Shown: in pieces, positions 53,331 through 62,394 of the stretch
How the letters are laid out: the number at the start of each line of letters is the position of its first letter
Position numbering within the stretch: position 1 is the first letter of the stretch
Origin: an uncultured Oscillospiraceae bacterium
GTDB lineage: Bacteria; Bacillota; Clostridia; Oscillospirales; Oscillospiraceae
Length of the DNA: 64,000 bases
Reading direction: 5' to 3'
Assembly: GCA_947626265.1 (NCBI GenBank)
Contig: CANQRM010000010.1
Coordinates: 33,383 to 97,382 of the forward strand
Notes under the pieces: model-generated
The model's input: only the letters and a program-made list of their open reading frames with translations
What the model was told of the DNA's origin: nothing
Database searches by the model: none
Program-made: the position numbers and the translations under genes

Positions 53331-55211
53331 ATGAAAACTATGAAGAAAACCGTTTCCCTCATTCTGGCCGTCATCCTGGCCCTGTCCCTGTGCGCGTTCG
53401 GCTATGCTGCCCCTGGTCCCACCATCGACACCAGCAAGACGGCATCGCTGAACATCTACAAGTACGATCTGACCAGCGCCGAGGCCGCGGGGGCCTGGGA
53501 CGCCGGTGCCCATGTGTCCTCCGGCGTCTACGACAGTTCTGTGAACGACGCCCTGGGAGGGGCGGTCAACTACGCCATCAAAGGCGTAAAGTTCACCTAT
53601 CTGAAGGTGGCCGACATCGCCACCTATACCAGTTCGGACGGCAGCGGCCAGACGGCCACTACCGTATACTCCATGCCGGTGGGCGCTGCCACCACCTCTT
53701 TCCTCACCGCTCTGGGCCTTTCCGCTGAGAACGCCCACCATCAGACCGAGGATGTCTACTACTTCACGTCTGATACTTTGATTTCCGCGCTGGAAAAGGC
53801 CCTCGCGGACAATTCTACCGTCACGAAGAACGCCCTGGAGATCTACATCGGCTCCAACGGCGGCGTGACCATGCCGGAAACGGACGAATACGGCCACAGC
53901 TCTGCCAGCGGCCTGCCCCTGGGTCTCTACCTTCTCGTGGAGACCGCCGTGCCCGAAAATGTCACCAGCACCACCGACCCGTTCCTGGTGAGCCTCCCCA
54001 TGACCTCCATTGACGGCGCTTCCTGGAACTACGATGTGACTGTGTACCCCAAGAACAACACCGGCGCACCCACCCTTGAAAAGACCGTCCGTGAGGCCAG
54101 CGCCTCCACCGGCAAGAATACCGGCGCGGCTGACAGCATCTCGGACGGCTATGCCCACACCGCCACCGGCTCGGACGGCGATGTGATGCAGTATCAGATC
54201 ATTTCCACGCTGCCCACCATCACCAGCGCAGCCTCCCAGCTCACCACCTATACCTTCGTGGACAATCTGAGCCAGGGCCTCGCCTATAACCAGAATGACG
54301 TTGTGATCGAGTTCTTCAAGGACAAGAGCTGCACCGACAAGATCACCACCTGGGCCCAGAGCGAGGGCAAGTTCAGCGCCGACTACACCGCCGAGGACGG
54401 CGGGGCGGCCATGACCATCACCATGACCGGCACGGGCCTCTCGGAGATCAACACCAGCACCGAAGTATACGGCCCCACCGGGCAGCAGCAGGGGTACTCC
54501 GCCTGCACCATGCGTATCACTTACAGCGCCACCATCCATTCTGACGCCAGCGTGGTCTATGGCAATACCGGCAACCCCAACAACGTGACCCTCACCTGGC
54601 GCCGTACCAACGCCGAGTATTACGACACGCTCAAAGATGACTGCCATGTGTATGTCTACGGCCTCGACCTGACCAAGCAGTTCTCCGATGGCGCGGGCCA
54701 CTTTGAGAACGTGAAGATGCTCCTCCACAACAACACGGACAACTACTATGTTCAGGCCACCCAGCAGGACGGCATCTACTTTGTGACCGGCCACACCACC
54801 GAGGAGGCCCAGGCCACCGTGTTCATCCCCACGGCGGAGGGGAAGATCATCGTCAAGGGCTTGGAGGACGACGCCTATTCCATCACCGAGACCACCACCG
54901 ATGACGGATTCGTGTTACTCAAAGAGCCCGTTAAGGTCGTTATCACCACCGCAGACGGCACCGTTTGTGACGTGTGCAAAAAGCCCATGCTGACGGCCTC
55001 CGCCACGGTGAACGGCAACGCGGCGGAGATGGCGGATTCCAACGAATCTGCAAACGCTTTCGTCACCCTGACCGTGGTGAACACCAAGGGCTTCGACTTG
55101 CCTCAAACCGGTGGTAGAGGCACCCTTCTCTACACCGTCATCGGTATCGTCCTCATGGCAGGCGCTGCAACGGCTATCTTCATTTTCAGTCGGCGGCGCA
55201 GCCATAGATGA
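53331..55211 (+). CDS. Major pilin, SpaH/EbpB-type LPXTG protein
   Basis: A 626-residue pilus backbone subunit. It has a signal peptide (KKTVSLILAVILALSLCAFGYA) and a pilin motif WNYDVTVYPKN with the linking Lys241. An E-box (YSITETTTDDGF) lies near the end, and a sorting signal LPQTGG (590-595) with a span and basic tail closes it. The Lys of the pilin motif is joined to the next subunit's LPXTG Thr by a class C sortase. The gene follows the adhesin by 16 bases, and its stop overlaps the sortase start. Confidence 0.93.
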   Translation: MKTMKKTVSLILAVILALSLCAFGYAAPGPTIDTSKTASLNIYKYDLTSAEAAGAWDAGAHVSSGVYDSSVNDALGGAVNYAIKGVKFTYLKVADIATYTSSDGSGQTATTVYSMPVGAATTSFLTALGLSAENAHHQTEDVYYFTSDTLISALEKALADNSTVTKNALEIYIGSNGGVTMPETDEYGHSSASGLPLGLYLLVETAVPENVTSTTDPFLVSLPMTSIDGASWNYDVTVYPKNNTGAPTLEKTVREASASTGKNTGAADSISDGYAHTATGSDGDVMQYQIISTLPTITSAASQLTTYTFVDNLSQGLAYNQNDVVIEFFKDKSCTDKITTWAQSEGKFSADYTAEDGGAAMTITMTGTGLSEINTSTEVYGPTGQQQGYSACTMRITYSATIHSDASVVYGNTGNPNNVTLTWRRTNAEYYDTLKDDCHVYVYGLDLTKQFSDGAGHFENVKMLLHNNTDNYYVQATQQDGIYFVTGHTTEEAQATVFIPTAEGKIIVKGLEDDAYSITETTTDDGFVLLKEPVKVVITTADGTVCDVCKKPMLTASATVNGNAAEMADSNESANAFVTLTVVNTKGFDLPQTGGRGTLLYTVIGIVLMAGAATAIFIFSRRRSHR

Positions 55212-56089
55212 GCTGGCTCAAAATAGCCGTCTGTGCGCTGGTATTCCTGCTGGCGCTGGGTATCACGCTCTATCCATTCGTCAGCAACTACCTCGCGGAG
55301 AAATATCAATCCACCGCGATGGCCGCCTACTCTGACGCCATCTCCCGCATGGACGATACCACGCTCATGCGGGAGCGTGAGGCGGCGCAGCAGTTCAACC
55401 GCAGCATCGGGGTCATCTCTATGAGTGGCCCCGATGCCATTTCCCGCCTCAACGCCGCACGGGACGGCTATGATGACCTGTTGAACGTGAACAACAACGG
55501 CATCATGGGCTATATCCGCATCCCGGCCATTGATGTGGAGCTGCCCATATATCACGGCGTAGAAAACAGCACCTTGGAACAGGGCGTGGGGCATCTGCCC
55601 GGTTCGTCCCTGCCCGTGGGCGGCGAAAGCACCCACGCGGTCCTCGCGGCCCATTCCGGCCTTGCCTCCCAGCGTATGTTCACCGACCTGGAACAACTGC
55701 GGGAGGGCGACAGGTTCTATCTGAGCGTTCTGGGCGAGACACTGGCTTATGAGATCGACCAAATGCTTGTCGTGGAGCCGGATGACGCTGCCGCATTGGA
55801 GCTTCAGCCGGGAATGGACCTTGTGACACTCATTACTTGTACGCCGTATGGCGTAAACACCCACCGGCTTCTGGTCCGGGGAAAGCGTGTCCCATACGAG
55901 CTGGCGCAAGAGGAGGTCGTGGAGGCCGAAGCCGCGCCGGAGCCCTCCACCTGGCGGCGGCAGTATGTCAAGGGCCTTGCCCTGGGCGTTGGGATCATGG
56001 CGGGATGCAGCGCCGCGGCAGTCATTGGTTGGAGGCTTTATCTCGCAAAGCACACACGCAGGAGGTATGGCAAGCATGAGGCACGTTAA
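55208..56089 (+). CDS. Class C sortase (pilin polymerase) 1
   Basis: A 293-residue membrane-anchored transpeptidase with N- and C-terminal spans, as in class C sortases. The catalytic His is in LAAHSG (His149) and the Cys in VTLITCTPYGVNTHRLLVRG (Cys211), with the Arg following. The lid-type DPF/W motif is not evident; the N-terminal stretch reads YDDLLNVNNNGIMG. It overlaps the pilin gene by 4 bases and the second sortase by 14. Confidence 0.93.
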   Translation: MSWLKIAVCALVFLLALGITLYPFVSNYLAEKYQSTAMAAYSDAISRMDDTTLMREREAAQQFNRSIGVISMSGPDAISRLNAARDGYDDLLNVNNNGIMGYIRIPAIDVELPIYHGVENSTLEQGVGHLPGSSLPVGGESTHAVLAAHSGLASQRMFTDLEQLREGDRFYLSVLGETLAYEIDQMLVVEPDDAAALELQPGMDLVTLITCTPYGVNTHRLLVRGKRVPYELAQEEVVEAEAAPEPSTWRRQYVKGLALGVGIMAGCSAAAVIGWRLYLAKHTRRRYGKHEAR

Positions 56090-56855
56090 ACCGCATCCGA
56101 GGCGCAGCGCAAAGACGCGGGCGCTTATCTCCCTGGCCTGCGCCATCTTCCTCGCGGGCTTTATTGTCTGTTTCTGGCCCCAGCTCGTGGGCGTCCATTT
56201 GGACCGGCAGGCTCATAAAGCTGTGAGCGACTTCTTTGATATGTCCGCTGCGGGAGAGGATGACGCCGACGTGACCTTTGAATATGTGGAGGGTCCCATG
56301 CCATCGCCCACCCCCAGGCCGTATTCGGAGCTATATGACGCCATGGAGCGGTACAATGCCCAGATCTACGCCAGCGGACAGACAGGGCTTTGCGACGCCT
56401 GGGCATACCAACAGCCCTCCTTTGACCTCACCGCCTACGGCGTGGAGAATGGTGCGATGGGCGTGATCTCCATACCCAAAATGGACGTAGAGCTTCCCAT
56501 TTATCTTGGCGCGACCTATGACAACATGGCCGCTGGCGCGGTGCATTTATCCCAGACCAGCCTTCCCATCGGCGGCCCGGACACCAACTGTGTGATAGCG
56601 GCCCACCGGGGATGGTATGGCGCACCCTACTTCCGATATATCGACCTTCTGGAAGTGGGCGACCAGGTGTATATCACAAATCTATGGGAAACGCTGACCT
56701 ATGAGGTCACGTCCATCAAGGTCATAGAGCCCAACGACATCAACGAGATACTGATCCAGCCGGGACGGGACATGCTGACGCTGCTCACCTGCCACCCCTA
56801 CGCCTCCGGGGGCAAGTACAGATATGTGGTCTACTGTGACCGTGTGGCCGGATAA
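56076..56855 (+). CDS. Class C-like sortase 2
   Basis: A 259-residue sortase with one N-terminal span (ALISLACAIFLAGFIVCFW). Its active site has IAAHRGWYGAPYF (His) and MLTLLTCHPYASGGKYRYVVYC (Cys, Arg). It lacks a clear C-terminal span. The start at 56076 (MRHVK) or 56067 is open, since AGGAGG lies close to both. Two sortases in one pilus operon usually divide polymerisation and wall anchoring or tip incorporation. Confidence 0.9.
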   Translation: MRHVKPHPRRSAKTRALISLACAIFLAGFIVCFWPQLVGVHLDRQAHKAVSDFFDMSAAGEDDADVTFEYVEGPMPSPTPRPYSELYDAMERYNAQIYASGQTGLCDAWAYQQPSFDLTAYGVENGAMGVISIPKMDVELPIYLGATYDNMAAGAVHLSQTSLPIGGPDTNCVIAAHRGWYGAPYFRYIDLLEVGDQVYITNLWETLTYEVTSIKVIEPNDINEILIQPGRDMLTLLTCHPYASGGKYRYVVYCDRVAG

Positions 56856-56862
56856 CGAAGAA

Positions 56863-56890
56863 ACGCCCGCAGGCTTTCACCTGCGGGCGT
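56863..56890 (+). terminator. Hairpin after the pilus operon
   Basis: A perfect 11-bp stem (ACGCCCGCAGG / CCTGCGGGCGT) with a 6-base loop. No U tract follows, so termination is uncertain. Confidence 0.55.
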
Positions 56891-56941
56891 CAAGTGGTCA
56901 CGCAAGACAGATGTGCATCATCGAATACTCGACCATACTGA

Positions 56942-57997
56942 TTACTTCCCACTGTCGATTACATAGTCCTGTATTATCTCAAGTAATCCATTCGACATAT
57001 TAGCTGGTTCCCCCTTCATTTGGTCAATAAACTCCCGTGCTTGTCCTTCCAAGGCTTCTGCCTCAGCACGGAGGCCAGCATCTTGAAGTTGCTTAATTAC
57101 TGTTTTCACTGTTTTCAATACATTATTAATCTTTTTATTACGTTTGAGGACTTTTTCAATATTCATCACAATGCGTGGGGATCCATTAAAAATTACCACG
57201 TTAGGATTATACATCTCAGTTGCCACGTAGATAGGAGATGCAAGAATATAAACATATTTTGATATACTAGGTTCTCCAGAAGCTACTACTGGGAAATCTT
57301 TGATTGTAAGTTTATAATCAAGTCTATCTTCTTCCCCATGGTTTTTCAAAGTTGAAAGATGATCTTCCCGATACTGCTTATCAATTATTTCACTATGCAA
57401 CACTGTTGCAAAAAATGTATGTTTTTGGCAAAACTGAACCTCTCGGCCAGGATTATCACCATATCTACATATATGTACCACTTTTTCAATCATCTCCCAA
57501 AGAGGACAAGAAGATTCGACATTTGGTTTCCTTGATGCTATTATTCCTTGTCGCAATTCCAATTCTTTATCATATCGTATAAAAGTGTCGATAAAGTCCG
57601 GCACACGAGAACGCGAAAAATCATAACCTCCTTGTTCATTTCCCAAAAGGTTATATCGAGACCCAAAGAGAACCACAATATAAGCAGCACCATTTTCAGC
57701 AAAAGTATCTGCCCATATTGCTACGTCATTTACAGTACAACACCTCGACACCTCTCCAACAATAAACTTGTTCGGGTTAAATATAGTTCCTGTTTCTTTA
57801 TGTAATACTCTCTCAAGCATAGAAACCTTGTCGTATTGAGTCACCTCGTTTTTTGTGTGAATTACCCTCTCTCCCTTAATGGGTGTGACTCCCACTTCAC
57901 ATCTTGTCTCAGTTTCTTCAGAAACTTTGCTTGAATATTGTTCATAAAGCATATTAATTTTGCTGTCCGAGCGATAAACAAAATACTTATAGTCCAC
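56942..57997 (-). CDS. AT-rich cargo protein of unknown function (possibly DUF7019/SAVMC3_10250-like)
   Basis: A 351-residue soluble protein on the strand opposite to its neighbours and much more AT-rich than the rest of the window. The N-terminus KYFVYRSDSKINMLYEQ resembles the start of DUF7019/SAVMC3_10250-type proteins, some of which occur in bacterial conflict systems; this is a weak match by eye. The middle has IVVLFGSRYNLLG and PVVASGEPSISKYVYILASPIYVATE. The C-terminus is helical and charged. No toxin motif, membrane span or catalytic signature is clear. Confidence 0.6.
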   Translation of the reverse strand: MDYKYFVYRSDSKINMLYEQYSSKVSEETETRCEVGVTPIKGERVIHTKNEVTQYDKVSMLERVLHKETGTIFNPNKFIVGEVSRCCTVNDVAIWADTFAENGAAYIVVLFGSRYNLLGNEQGGYDFSRSRVPDFIDTFIRYDKELELRQGIIASRKPNVESSCPLWEMIEKVVHICRYGDNPGREVQFCQKHTFFATVLHSEIIDKQYREDHLSTLKNHGEEDRLDYKLTIKDFPVVASGEPSISKYVYILASPIYVATEMYNPNVVIFNGSPRIVMNIEKVLKRNKKINNVLKTVKTVIKQLQDAGLRAEAEALEGQAREFIDQMKGEPANMSNGLLEIIQDYVIDSGK

Positions 57998-58132
57998 GTC
58001 GTCCCTCCTATTGCTCTAAGTAAACGGTACACCTATGTCCGATTGACATGCCTTTGTCGTCTCCATTGCATAAGCATGAGTTATTTCTATTATACACCAT
58101 TTTGTTCTCCACGTCACTATATTAATAAAATA

Positions 58133-58159
58133 GTTTCGCCTGTCATAGACCGGCGAAAC
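58133..58159. repeat. Inverted repeat in the parA upstream region
   Basis: GTTTCGCC and GGCGAAAC, 11 bases apart, sit just before the parA ribosome site. This could be an operator or a centromere-like site for ParB. Confidence 0.5.
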
Positions 58160-58185
58160 ATAATATTAAGGAGGTATCAACTCGA

Positions 58186-59007
58186 ATGGCAAAACCAAAA
58201 GTGATCGCCGTAGCGAACCAAAAGGGCGGCGTAGGGAAAAGCACTACCGTGTTCAATTTGGGCGCTGGCCTCGCGGCACAAGGAAAGCGTGTGCTTCTCC
58301 TGGACGTTGACCCCCAGGGCGACCTCACCAAAATGCTGGGACAGCGCAAGCCCCATGAAATCCCCATTACCCTGGCAACCGTTATGAACGACGTTGTGAA
58401 AGGCATCGCTCGTGACGGGCATCCCGAAATCATGCACCACAACGAGGGCTTTGATTACATTCCTGGCAACCGGGCACTGTCCTCTCTGGAAGTCAGCCTT
58501 GTCAATGAGATGAGCCGGGAGACCGTTCTGAAGCGTTATCTCGCCACCGTGAAAAAGGACTACGACTATGTGTTGCTGGACTGCCGCCCGTCCCTGGGTA
58601 TGCTGGTCATCAACTGTCTGGCCGCCGCCGATTACGTTCTTATCCCGGTCCAGGCAGATTACCTGGCTGCCGAGGACATGGGCGAACTTGTGAACACAGT
58701 AGCAAATGTCAGGAGCCAGATCAATCCCCGATTGAAAGTCGGCGGCGTTTTCCTGACCATGGCCAATGGGACCAAGTTCCGGCAAGAAGTAGCTCATTCA
58801 GTTCACGCGAAATACGGCAGGTCCGTCCCCGTGTTGAATGTGTCCATACCCTCCACGGTCCGCCTGGCGGAAATAAGCACGGTAGACAAGAGCATCTTCC
58901 GCCACGAACCCCGCAGCAAAGCAGCCGAAGCGTATCTAAATCTTGTGAAGGAGGTGTCGAAACTTGGCGAAACCCAGCGTAGCCGATCTGTTGACGCCGC
59001 TCGATGA
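58186..59007 (+). CDS. parA: ParA/Soj family ATPase
   Basis: A 273-residue Walker-type partition ATPase. The deviant Walker A is KGGVGKSTT (13-21), followed by LLLDVDPQGDLTKML and VLLDCRPSLG. It has no N-terminal helix-turn-helix, as in chromosomal Soj and integrative-element ParA. AAGGAGG precedes the ATG. It overlaps parB by 44 bases. Such pairs stabilise conjugative elements while excised. Confidence 0.93.
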   Translation: MAKPKVIAVANQKGGVGKSTTVFNLGAGLAAQGKRVLLLDVDPQGDLTKMLGQRKPHEIPITLATVMNDVVKGIARDGHPEIMHHNEGFDYIPGNRALSSLEVSLVNEMSRETVLKRYLATVKKDYDYVLLDCRPSLGMLVINCLAAADYVLIPVQADYLAAEDMGELVNTVANVRSQINPRLKVGGVFLTMANGTKFRQEVAHSVHAKYGRSVPVLNVSIPSTVRLAEISTVDKSIFRHEPRSKAAEAYLNLVKEVSKLGETQRSRSVDAAR

Positions 59008-59908
59008 CCTGTTTACCACCCAGGCCCAGCGCGACGAGGCAAAGAGAGAACACCTCATTGACATTCCATTGGACGAGATCAGCGACTTCCCCGACCATCC
59101 GTTCAAGGTGCGGATGGACGAGGACATGACCGACCTCGCGGACAGCATCAAGTCCCACGGCGTACTTGTCCCGGCGCTGGTCCGGCCCGTGGGGGACGGT
59201 TATCAGATGGTGGCGGGGCACCGCCGCAAAGCTGCCTCGGAGCTGGCTGGTGCAGAAACGCTGCCCTGCATCGTCCGGGATATGACCGACGATGAGGCCA
59301 TCATCGTCATGGTGGACAGCAATCTTCAGCGGGAGAAGATACTCCCCAGCGAAAAGGCGTTTGCCTACAAGATGAAGCTGGATGCCATGAAACGGCAGCA
59401 AGGTGAAAGGACTGATTTAACTTGTGACCCAGTGGGGCACAAGTTGTCCGGGATGCGTTCTGTAGAGGTTTTAGCCAACAACACAAACGATAGCAAGACC
59501 CAAATTCAACGCTATATCCGCTTGACCTCGCTGACCCCGGAGCTGCTCTCCATGGTGGACGAGAACAAGATTGCCATGCGGCCTGCCGTGGAGCTGTCCT
59601 ATCTGTCCCCGGACGAACAGGCAGCCCTGCGTGAAACGATGGAGAGCGAGGATTGCACCCCGTCCCACGCCCAGGCCATCAAAATGCGGAAGTTTTCTGA
59701 GGATGGCAAGTTGAGCCAGGACGTTATTCTCTCCATCATGGAGGAGGAAAAACCAAACCAGGTGGAGAAGTTCACGATACCCAGAAATAAGCTGAACCAG
59801 TATTTTGAGCCGGGAACGCCCTCACAGACGATAGAGGACACTATTTTGAAGGCGCTGGAAATGTACCGCCAGCGGCAACGGCAGCGGCAGCGCGATATAG
59901 AGCGTTGA
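58964..59908 (+). CDS. parB: ParB family partition protein
   Basis: A 314-residue ParB. The CTP-binding N-domain has DHPFKVRMDEDMTDLADSIK and MVAGHRRKAASEL (GxxRR). A helix-turn-helix region (SKTQIQRYIRLTSLTPELLSMVD) follows, then a C-terminal part ending in a Gln/Arg-rich tail (RQRQRQRQRDIER). It starts with TTG at 58964, with AAGGAGG 10 bases away. It is translationally coupled to parA. Confidence 0.92.
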   Translation: MAKPSVADLLTPLDDLFTTQAQRDEAKREHLIDIPLDEISDFPDHPFKVRMDEDMTDLADSIKSHGVLVPALVRPVGDGYQMVAGHRRKAASELAGAETLPCIVRDMTDDEAIIVMVDSNLQREKILPSEKAFAYKMKLDAMKRQQGERTDLTCDPVGHKLSGMRSVEVLANNTNDSKTQIQRYIRLTSLTPELLSMVDENKIAMRPAVELSYLSPDEQAALRETMESEDCTPSHAQAIKMRKFSEDGKLSQDVILSIMEEEKPNQVEKFTIPRNKLNQYFEPGTPSQTIEDTILKALEMYRQRQRQRQRDIER

Positions 59909-59929
59909 CAACCCGAAAGAAAAACAGCC

Positions 59930-59955
59930 AGCGGCAGGAGCCGCTTATTTTTTTT
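59930..59955 (+). terminator. Terminator after parB, before the next element operon
   Basis: A 6-bp stem (AGCGGC / GCCGCT) with a 4-base loop and a long T-run; GAAAGGAG of the next gene follows 17 bases on. It is the third hairpin of this type in the element. Confidence 0.8.
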
Positions 59956-59989
59956 ATTCCTAAATCTACTTTGAAAGGAGAGTTGAACC

Positions 59990-60223
59990 ATGCAGCATGA
60001 ACCCTATGAGAAGCGCCTGATCCGCATTTTTGAGGAGGCGGGCCATAAGCCCGCCGACATCCTCTCCATGCCCCCGGAGGAGCTGGTGGAGATACCCAAA
60101 ATCACCGTGCCCAACATCCGCACCGTGCTGTTCCTCCAGCGCAAGGCCCCCATTCCCAAGCGGTGCAAGATCTGCCCTGACAGGGCGTTTGAGATTTTTT
60201 TAGAGGAGATGGGGCTGGGATGA
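59990..60223 (+). CDS. Conjugative-element small hypothetical protein
   Basis: A 77-residue protein (YEKRLIRIFEEAGHKPADILSMPPEELVEIPKITVPNIRTVL...). It ends with a short Cys pair segment (KRCKICPDRAFEIF). No named family was recognised. It overlaps the next gene by 4 bases, so it is the first gene of a tightly packed element operon. Confidence 0.75.
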   Translation: MQHEPYEKRLIRIFEEAGHKPADILSMPPEELVEIPKITVPNIRTVLFLQRKAPIPKRCKICPDRAFEIFLEEMGLG

Positions 60224-61158
60224 GCACGAAAAAGGGTGCATTTGAATACGGGGGCTATCACTTCATACCCGAGCGCCAGTTCACGCCGGAGGAAAATGAC
60301 TTTTTCAAAATTGCCAAACGCCAAAGGCGCGACCCCGACCTTGGAATTTGCGAGAAAGGCTATGGTCCCTCCCAACATGAGTATTCTTATGCTGGTTTTT
60401 ATGATGCCTCGCCAGATAAGACCTGTGATCTGTTTCGCTGTGTTGAGAACGGGAAACTCTACATCCCTTGCGCGCATGACTTACAGGAATATATGGAGGA
60501 CGGCCCCGCACAGGAGTCTGAGCCTGATTTGCCAGACGAGGATATGCCCCCGGAAAACGAAATCCGCAAAGCCGGAGACTATGAGGTCATCCAGGCCATC
60601 ACTCTGGGTGACAAGGAAGTGGTGCTGGGCGAGAATCTTCAAGCCCCACCTGATGAGCGGTATATGTGCGCGTTCTGCCGCCATACCGATATGGCTTTGT
60701 TCTATGAGGAAGCCACGGCCTACAACAGCTATCTGGATGCCGCCAAGGATTTTGCGGACCGGCTGAAGGAACAGTGCATACGACTTGAAGTGGAGCGTCG
60801 GCAGCCCGCCACAGAGGGCATTGACGATAGCCCTATCACCGCAGACGGATGCACGGTCATCGACGGAGGCGATGACCTCCGAAACCAGTTCGTTGTCATC
60901 CGTCAGGATGTGCTGCGGCGGGAATACCGTGCCGCCACCTACCAGCTCAAATTTTGTACTGGTGGCTTTGGTGCCATGCCCCATGCCCGCGGCCGCGCCT
61001 GTTTCTGTGTTGACCTCTATACCGGTAAGGAGGCCCGCTTTGAACGCCAGGACATCCTTGGCACCATGACAAAAGCTCAACTGCCCGAATGGGCCAAACG
61101 CGGGTACGAGAAGTACCGGCAGGCAAGGAAACACGACAAAGGAAGGGAGGCAAGATAA
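60220..61158 (+). CDS. Conjugative-element protein with VLGEN domain
   Basis: A 312-residue cytoplasmic protein. The middle (about 120-175) has YEVIQAITLGDKEVVLGENLQ, then CAFCRHTDMALF and YNSYLDAAKDF; this module recurs in the next gene. The C-terminal part (VIRQDVLRREYRAATYQLKF...GRACFCVDLYTGKEARFERQDILG) looks like a separate domain known from clostridial conjugative elements. The function is unknown. It is coupled to its neighbours. Confidence 0.75.
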   Translation: MSTKKGAFEYGGYHFIPERQFTPEENDFFKIAKRQRRDPDLGICEKGYGPSQHEYSYAGFYDASPDKTCDLFRCVENGKLYIPCAHDLQEYMEDGPAQESEPDLPDEDMPPENEIRKAGDYEVIQAITLGDKEVVLGENLQAPPDERYMCAFCRHTDMALFYEEATAYNSYLDAAKDFADRLKEQCIRLEVERRQPATEGIDDSPITADGCTVIDGGDDLRNQFVVIRQDVLRREYRAATYQLKFCTGGFGAMPHARGRACFCVDLYTGKEARFERQDILGTMTKAQLPEWAKRGYEKYRQARKHDKGREAR

Positions 61159-61425
61159 ATGGCAGAACGTATCAACGGCGGATATACCATCATCCAGTCC
61201 GTCAGCGTGGGCAATACCGAGTTCGTCCTCGGCGAAAACCCGAAAGCCCCTGACCCATATGTGACATGGGAATGTAGGAACGGGACGAATTACTACTGGG
61301 GCCATTACTTTAACAGCTATTACCGTGCGCGTACAGACCTCTTTGAGAGAGCCAGGGACCTGTCTCAGCGTGAAGAAGAACGGGAGGAGGCCAAGGCGCG
61401 CCGGGGAAAGGAGCGTGAGCGGTGA
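61159..61425 (+). CDS. Small VLGEN-domain protein, paralog of the middle of the preceding gene
   Basis: An 88-residue protein. GGYTIIQSVSVGNTEFVLGEN, then a Cys (WECRNG), and FNSYYRARTDLFERARDL align with the module in the 312-residue protein, though the Cys pair is reduced to one. It ends in a charged tail. It starts immediately after the previous stop, and its own stop overlaps the next start. Confidence 0.75.
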   Translation: MAERINGGYTIIQSVSVGNTEFVLGENPKAPDPYVTWECRNGTNYYWGHYFNSYYRARTDLFERARDLSQREEEREEAKARRGKERER

Positions 61426-62372
61426 TGGAAATGACGATCAGGCCCATGACGCTCCAGGAGCGGATGTATTCATACACCCAGAGCCAGCAGATCATGACGC
61501 AGACCGGCTGCATCGGTCATCTGCGCGGTGATTTGGACAGCGGCGGGAAGGGCTTTTTTACTTCATGGGATGACCACAGGGCGGACCTCAAAACAGATGC
61601 TTTCAAGGCGGAGCTGGACGATGTGGTGAACGCCCTGCGTTTTGACCCGCAGTACGGCGGCGTTCTCAAAGATCGCAAGTCGCTGGGTGCCTACTGTTAT
61701 TACATCCCGGAGAGCGGCTTCGGCAACGACCGGGAATACGGCTTCCGCGCCGACACAGCACAGTACACCTATTTTCTACGGCTCAATCCCAACCGGGGAG
61801 AGTACAACTTCTATATCTACTGCTACCGCCGAGAGTGGCTCGACCACCATCTGAACCGGGCAAAAGGGGGCATTCGCTTCATCAACTCCCGCTATAAAGA
61901 GCTGTTTCGCATCCCGGACGGTGACAGCATCCGCATCAACCGCACAGATGGTACGCATACAGACAGGACCTGCCGCTATATTGATGATTCCCATGTGGAA
62001 GTGGGAAACGGTCTTTATCAAATCTGCGAGTTTACCGAGCTGATGGAACGGGCCGGAAACACTGTGGTCCCCCTCCGCTCCTCTCTGCCGGAGCAGTGCT
62101 ATGTGTTCGTAGAGAGCGTCAATGAGATCGGTATCGTGAAAAAGGGCGAGAGAGGATACACCAGAAGCGATGGGACGACCACTGTGCAAAAGGTCAACCA
62201 GGACCTCGTAGAAAAGTGCAATCAAAGCAAGGGCGTGACCAAGGCACAGGCCGCAGCCATGTTTGCTGGCTCCATGTTCGGCTGGGCCACACCCGCTGCC
62301 GACCCTGCCAACTATGACGAGCAGGGCAAGCTCATAAAGCCCAGGCATATTGACCGGGGTGACGCGCGATAA
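61425..62372 (+). CDS. Conjugative-element hypothetical protein, tandem paralog 1
   Basis: A 315-residue protein. Landmarks are RPMTLQERMYSYTQSQQIM, QTGCIGHLRGDL, YGFRADTAQYTYFLRLNP, YCYRREWLDHHL, RFINSRYKELFRIPDGDSI and a C-terminal AGSMFGWATPAADPANYDEQ. Similar proteins occur in clostridial conjugative elements, but no function is known to me. ATG at 61425 aligns with the paralog start; GTG at 61422 is in frame and closer to AAAGGAG. Confidence 0.8.
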   Translation: MEMTIRPMTLQERMYSYTQSQQIMTQTGCIGHLRGDLDSGGKGFFTSWDDHRADLKTDAFKAELDDVVNALRFDPQYGGVLKDRKSLGAYCYYIPESGFGNDREYGFRADTAQYTYFLRLNPNRGEYNFYIYCYRREWLDHHLNRAKGGIRFINSRYKELFRIPDGDSIRINRTDGTHTDRTCRYIDDSHVEVGNGLYQICEFTELMERAGNTVVPLRSSLPEQCYVFVESVNEIGIVKKGERGYTRSDGTTTVQKVNQDLVEKCNQSKGVTKAQAAAMFAGSMFGWATPAADPANYDEQGKLIKPRHIDRGDAR

Positions 62373-62394
62373 CCAAGCAAAGGAGTGAGCAAAA

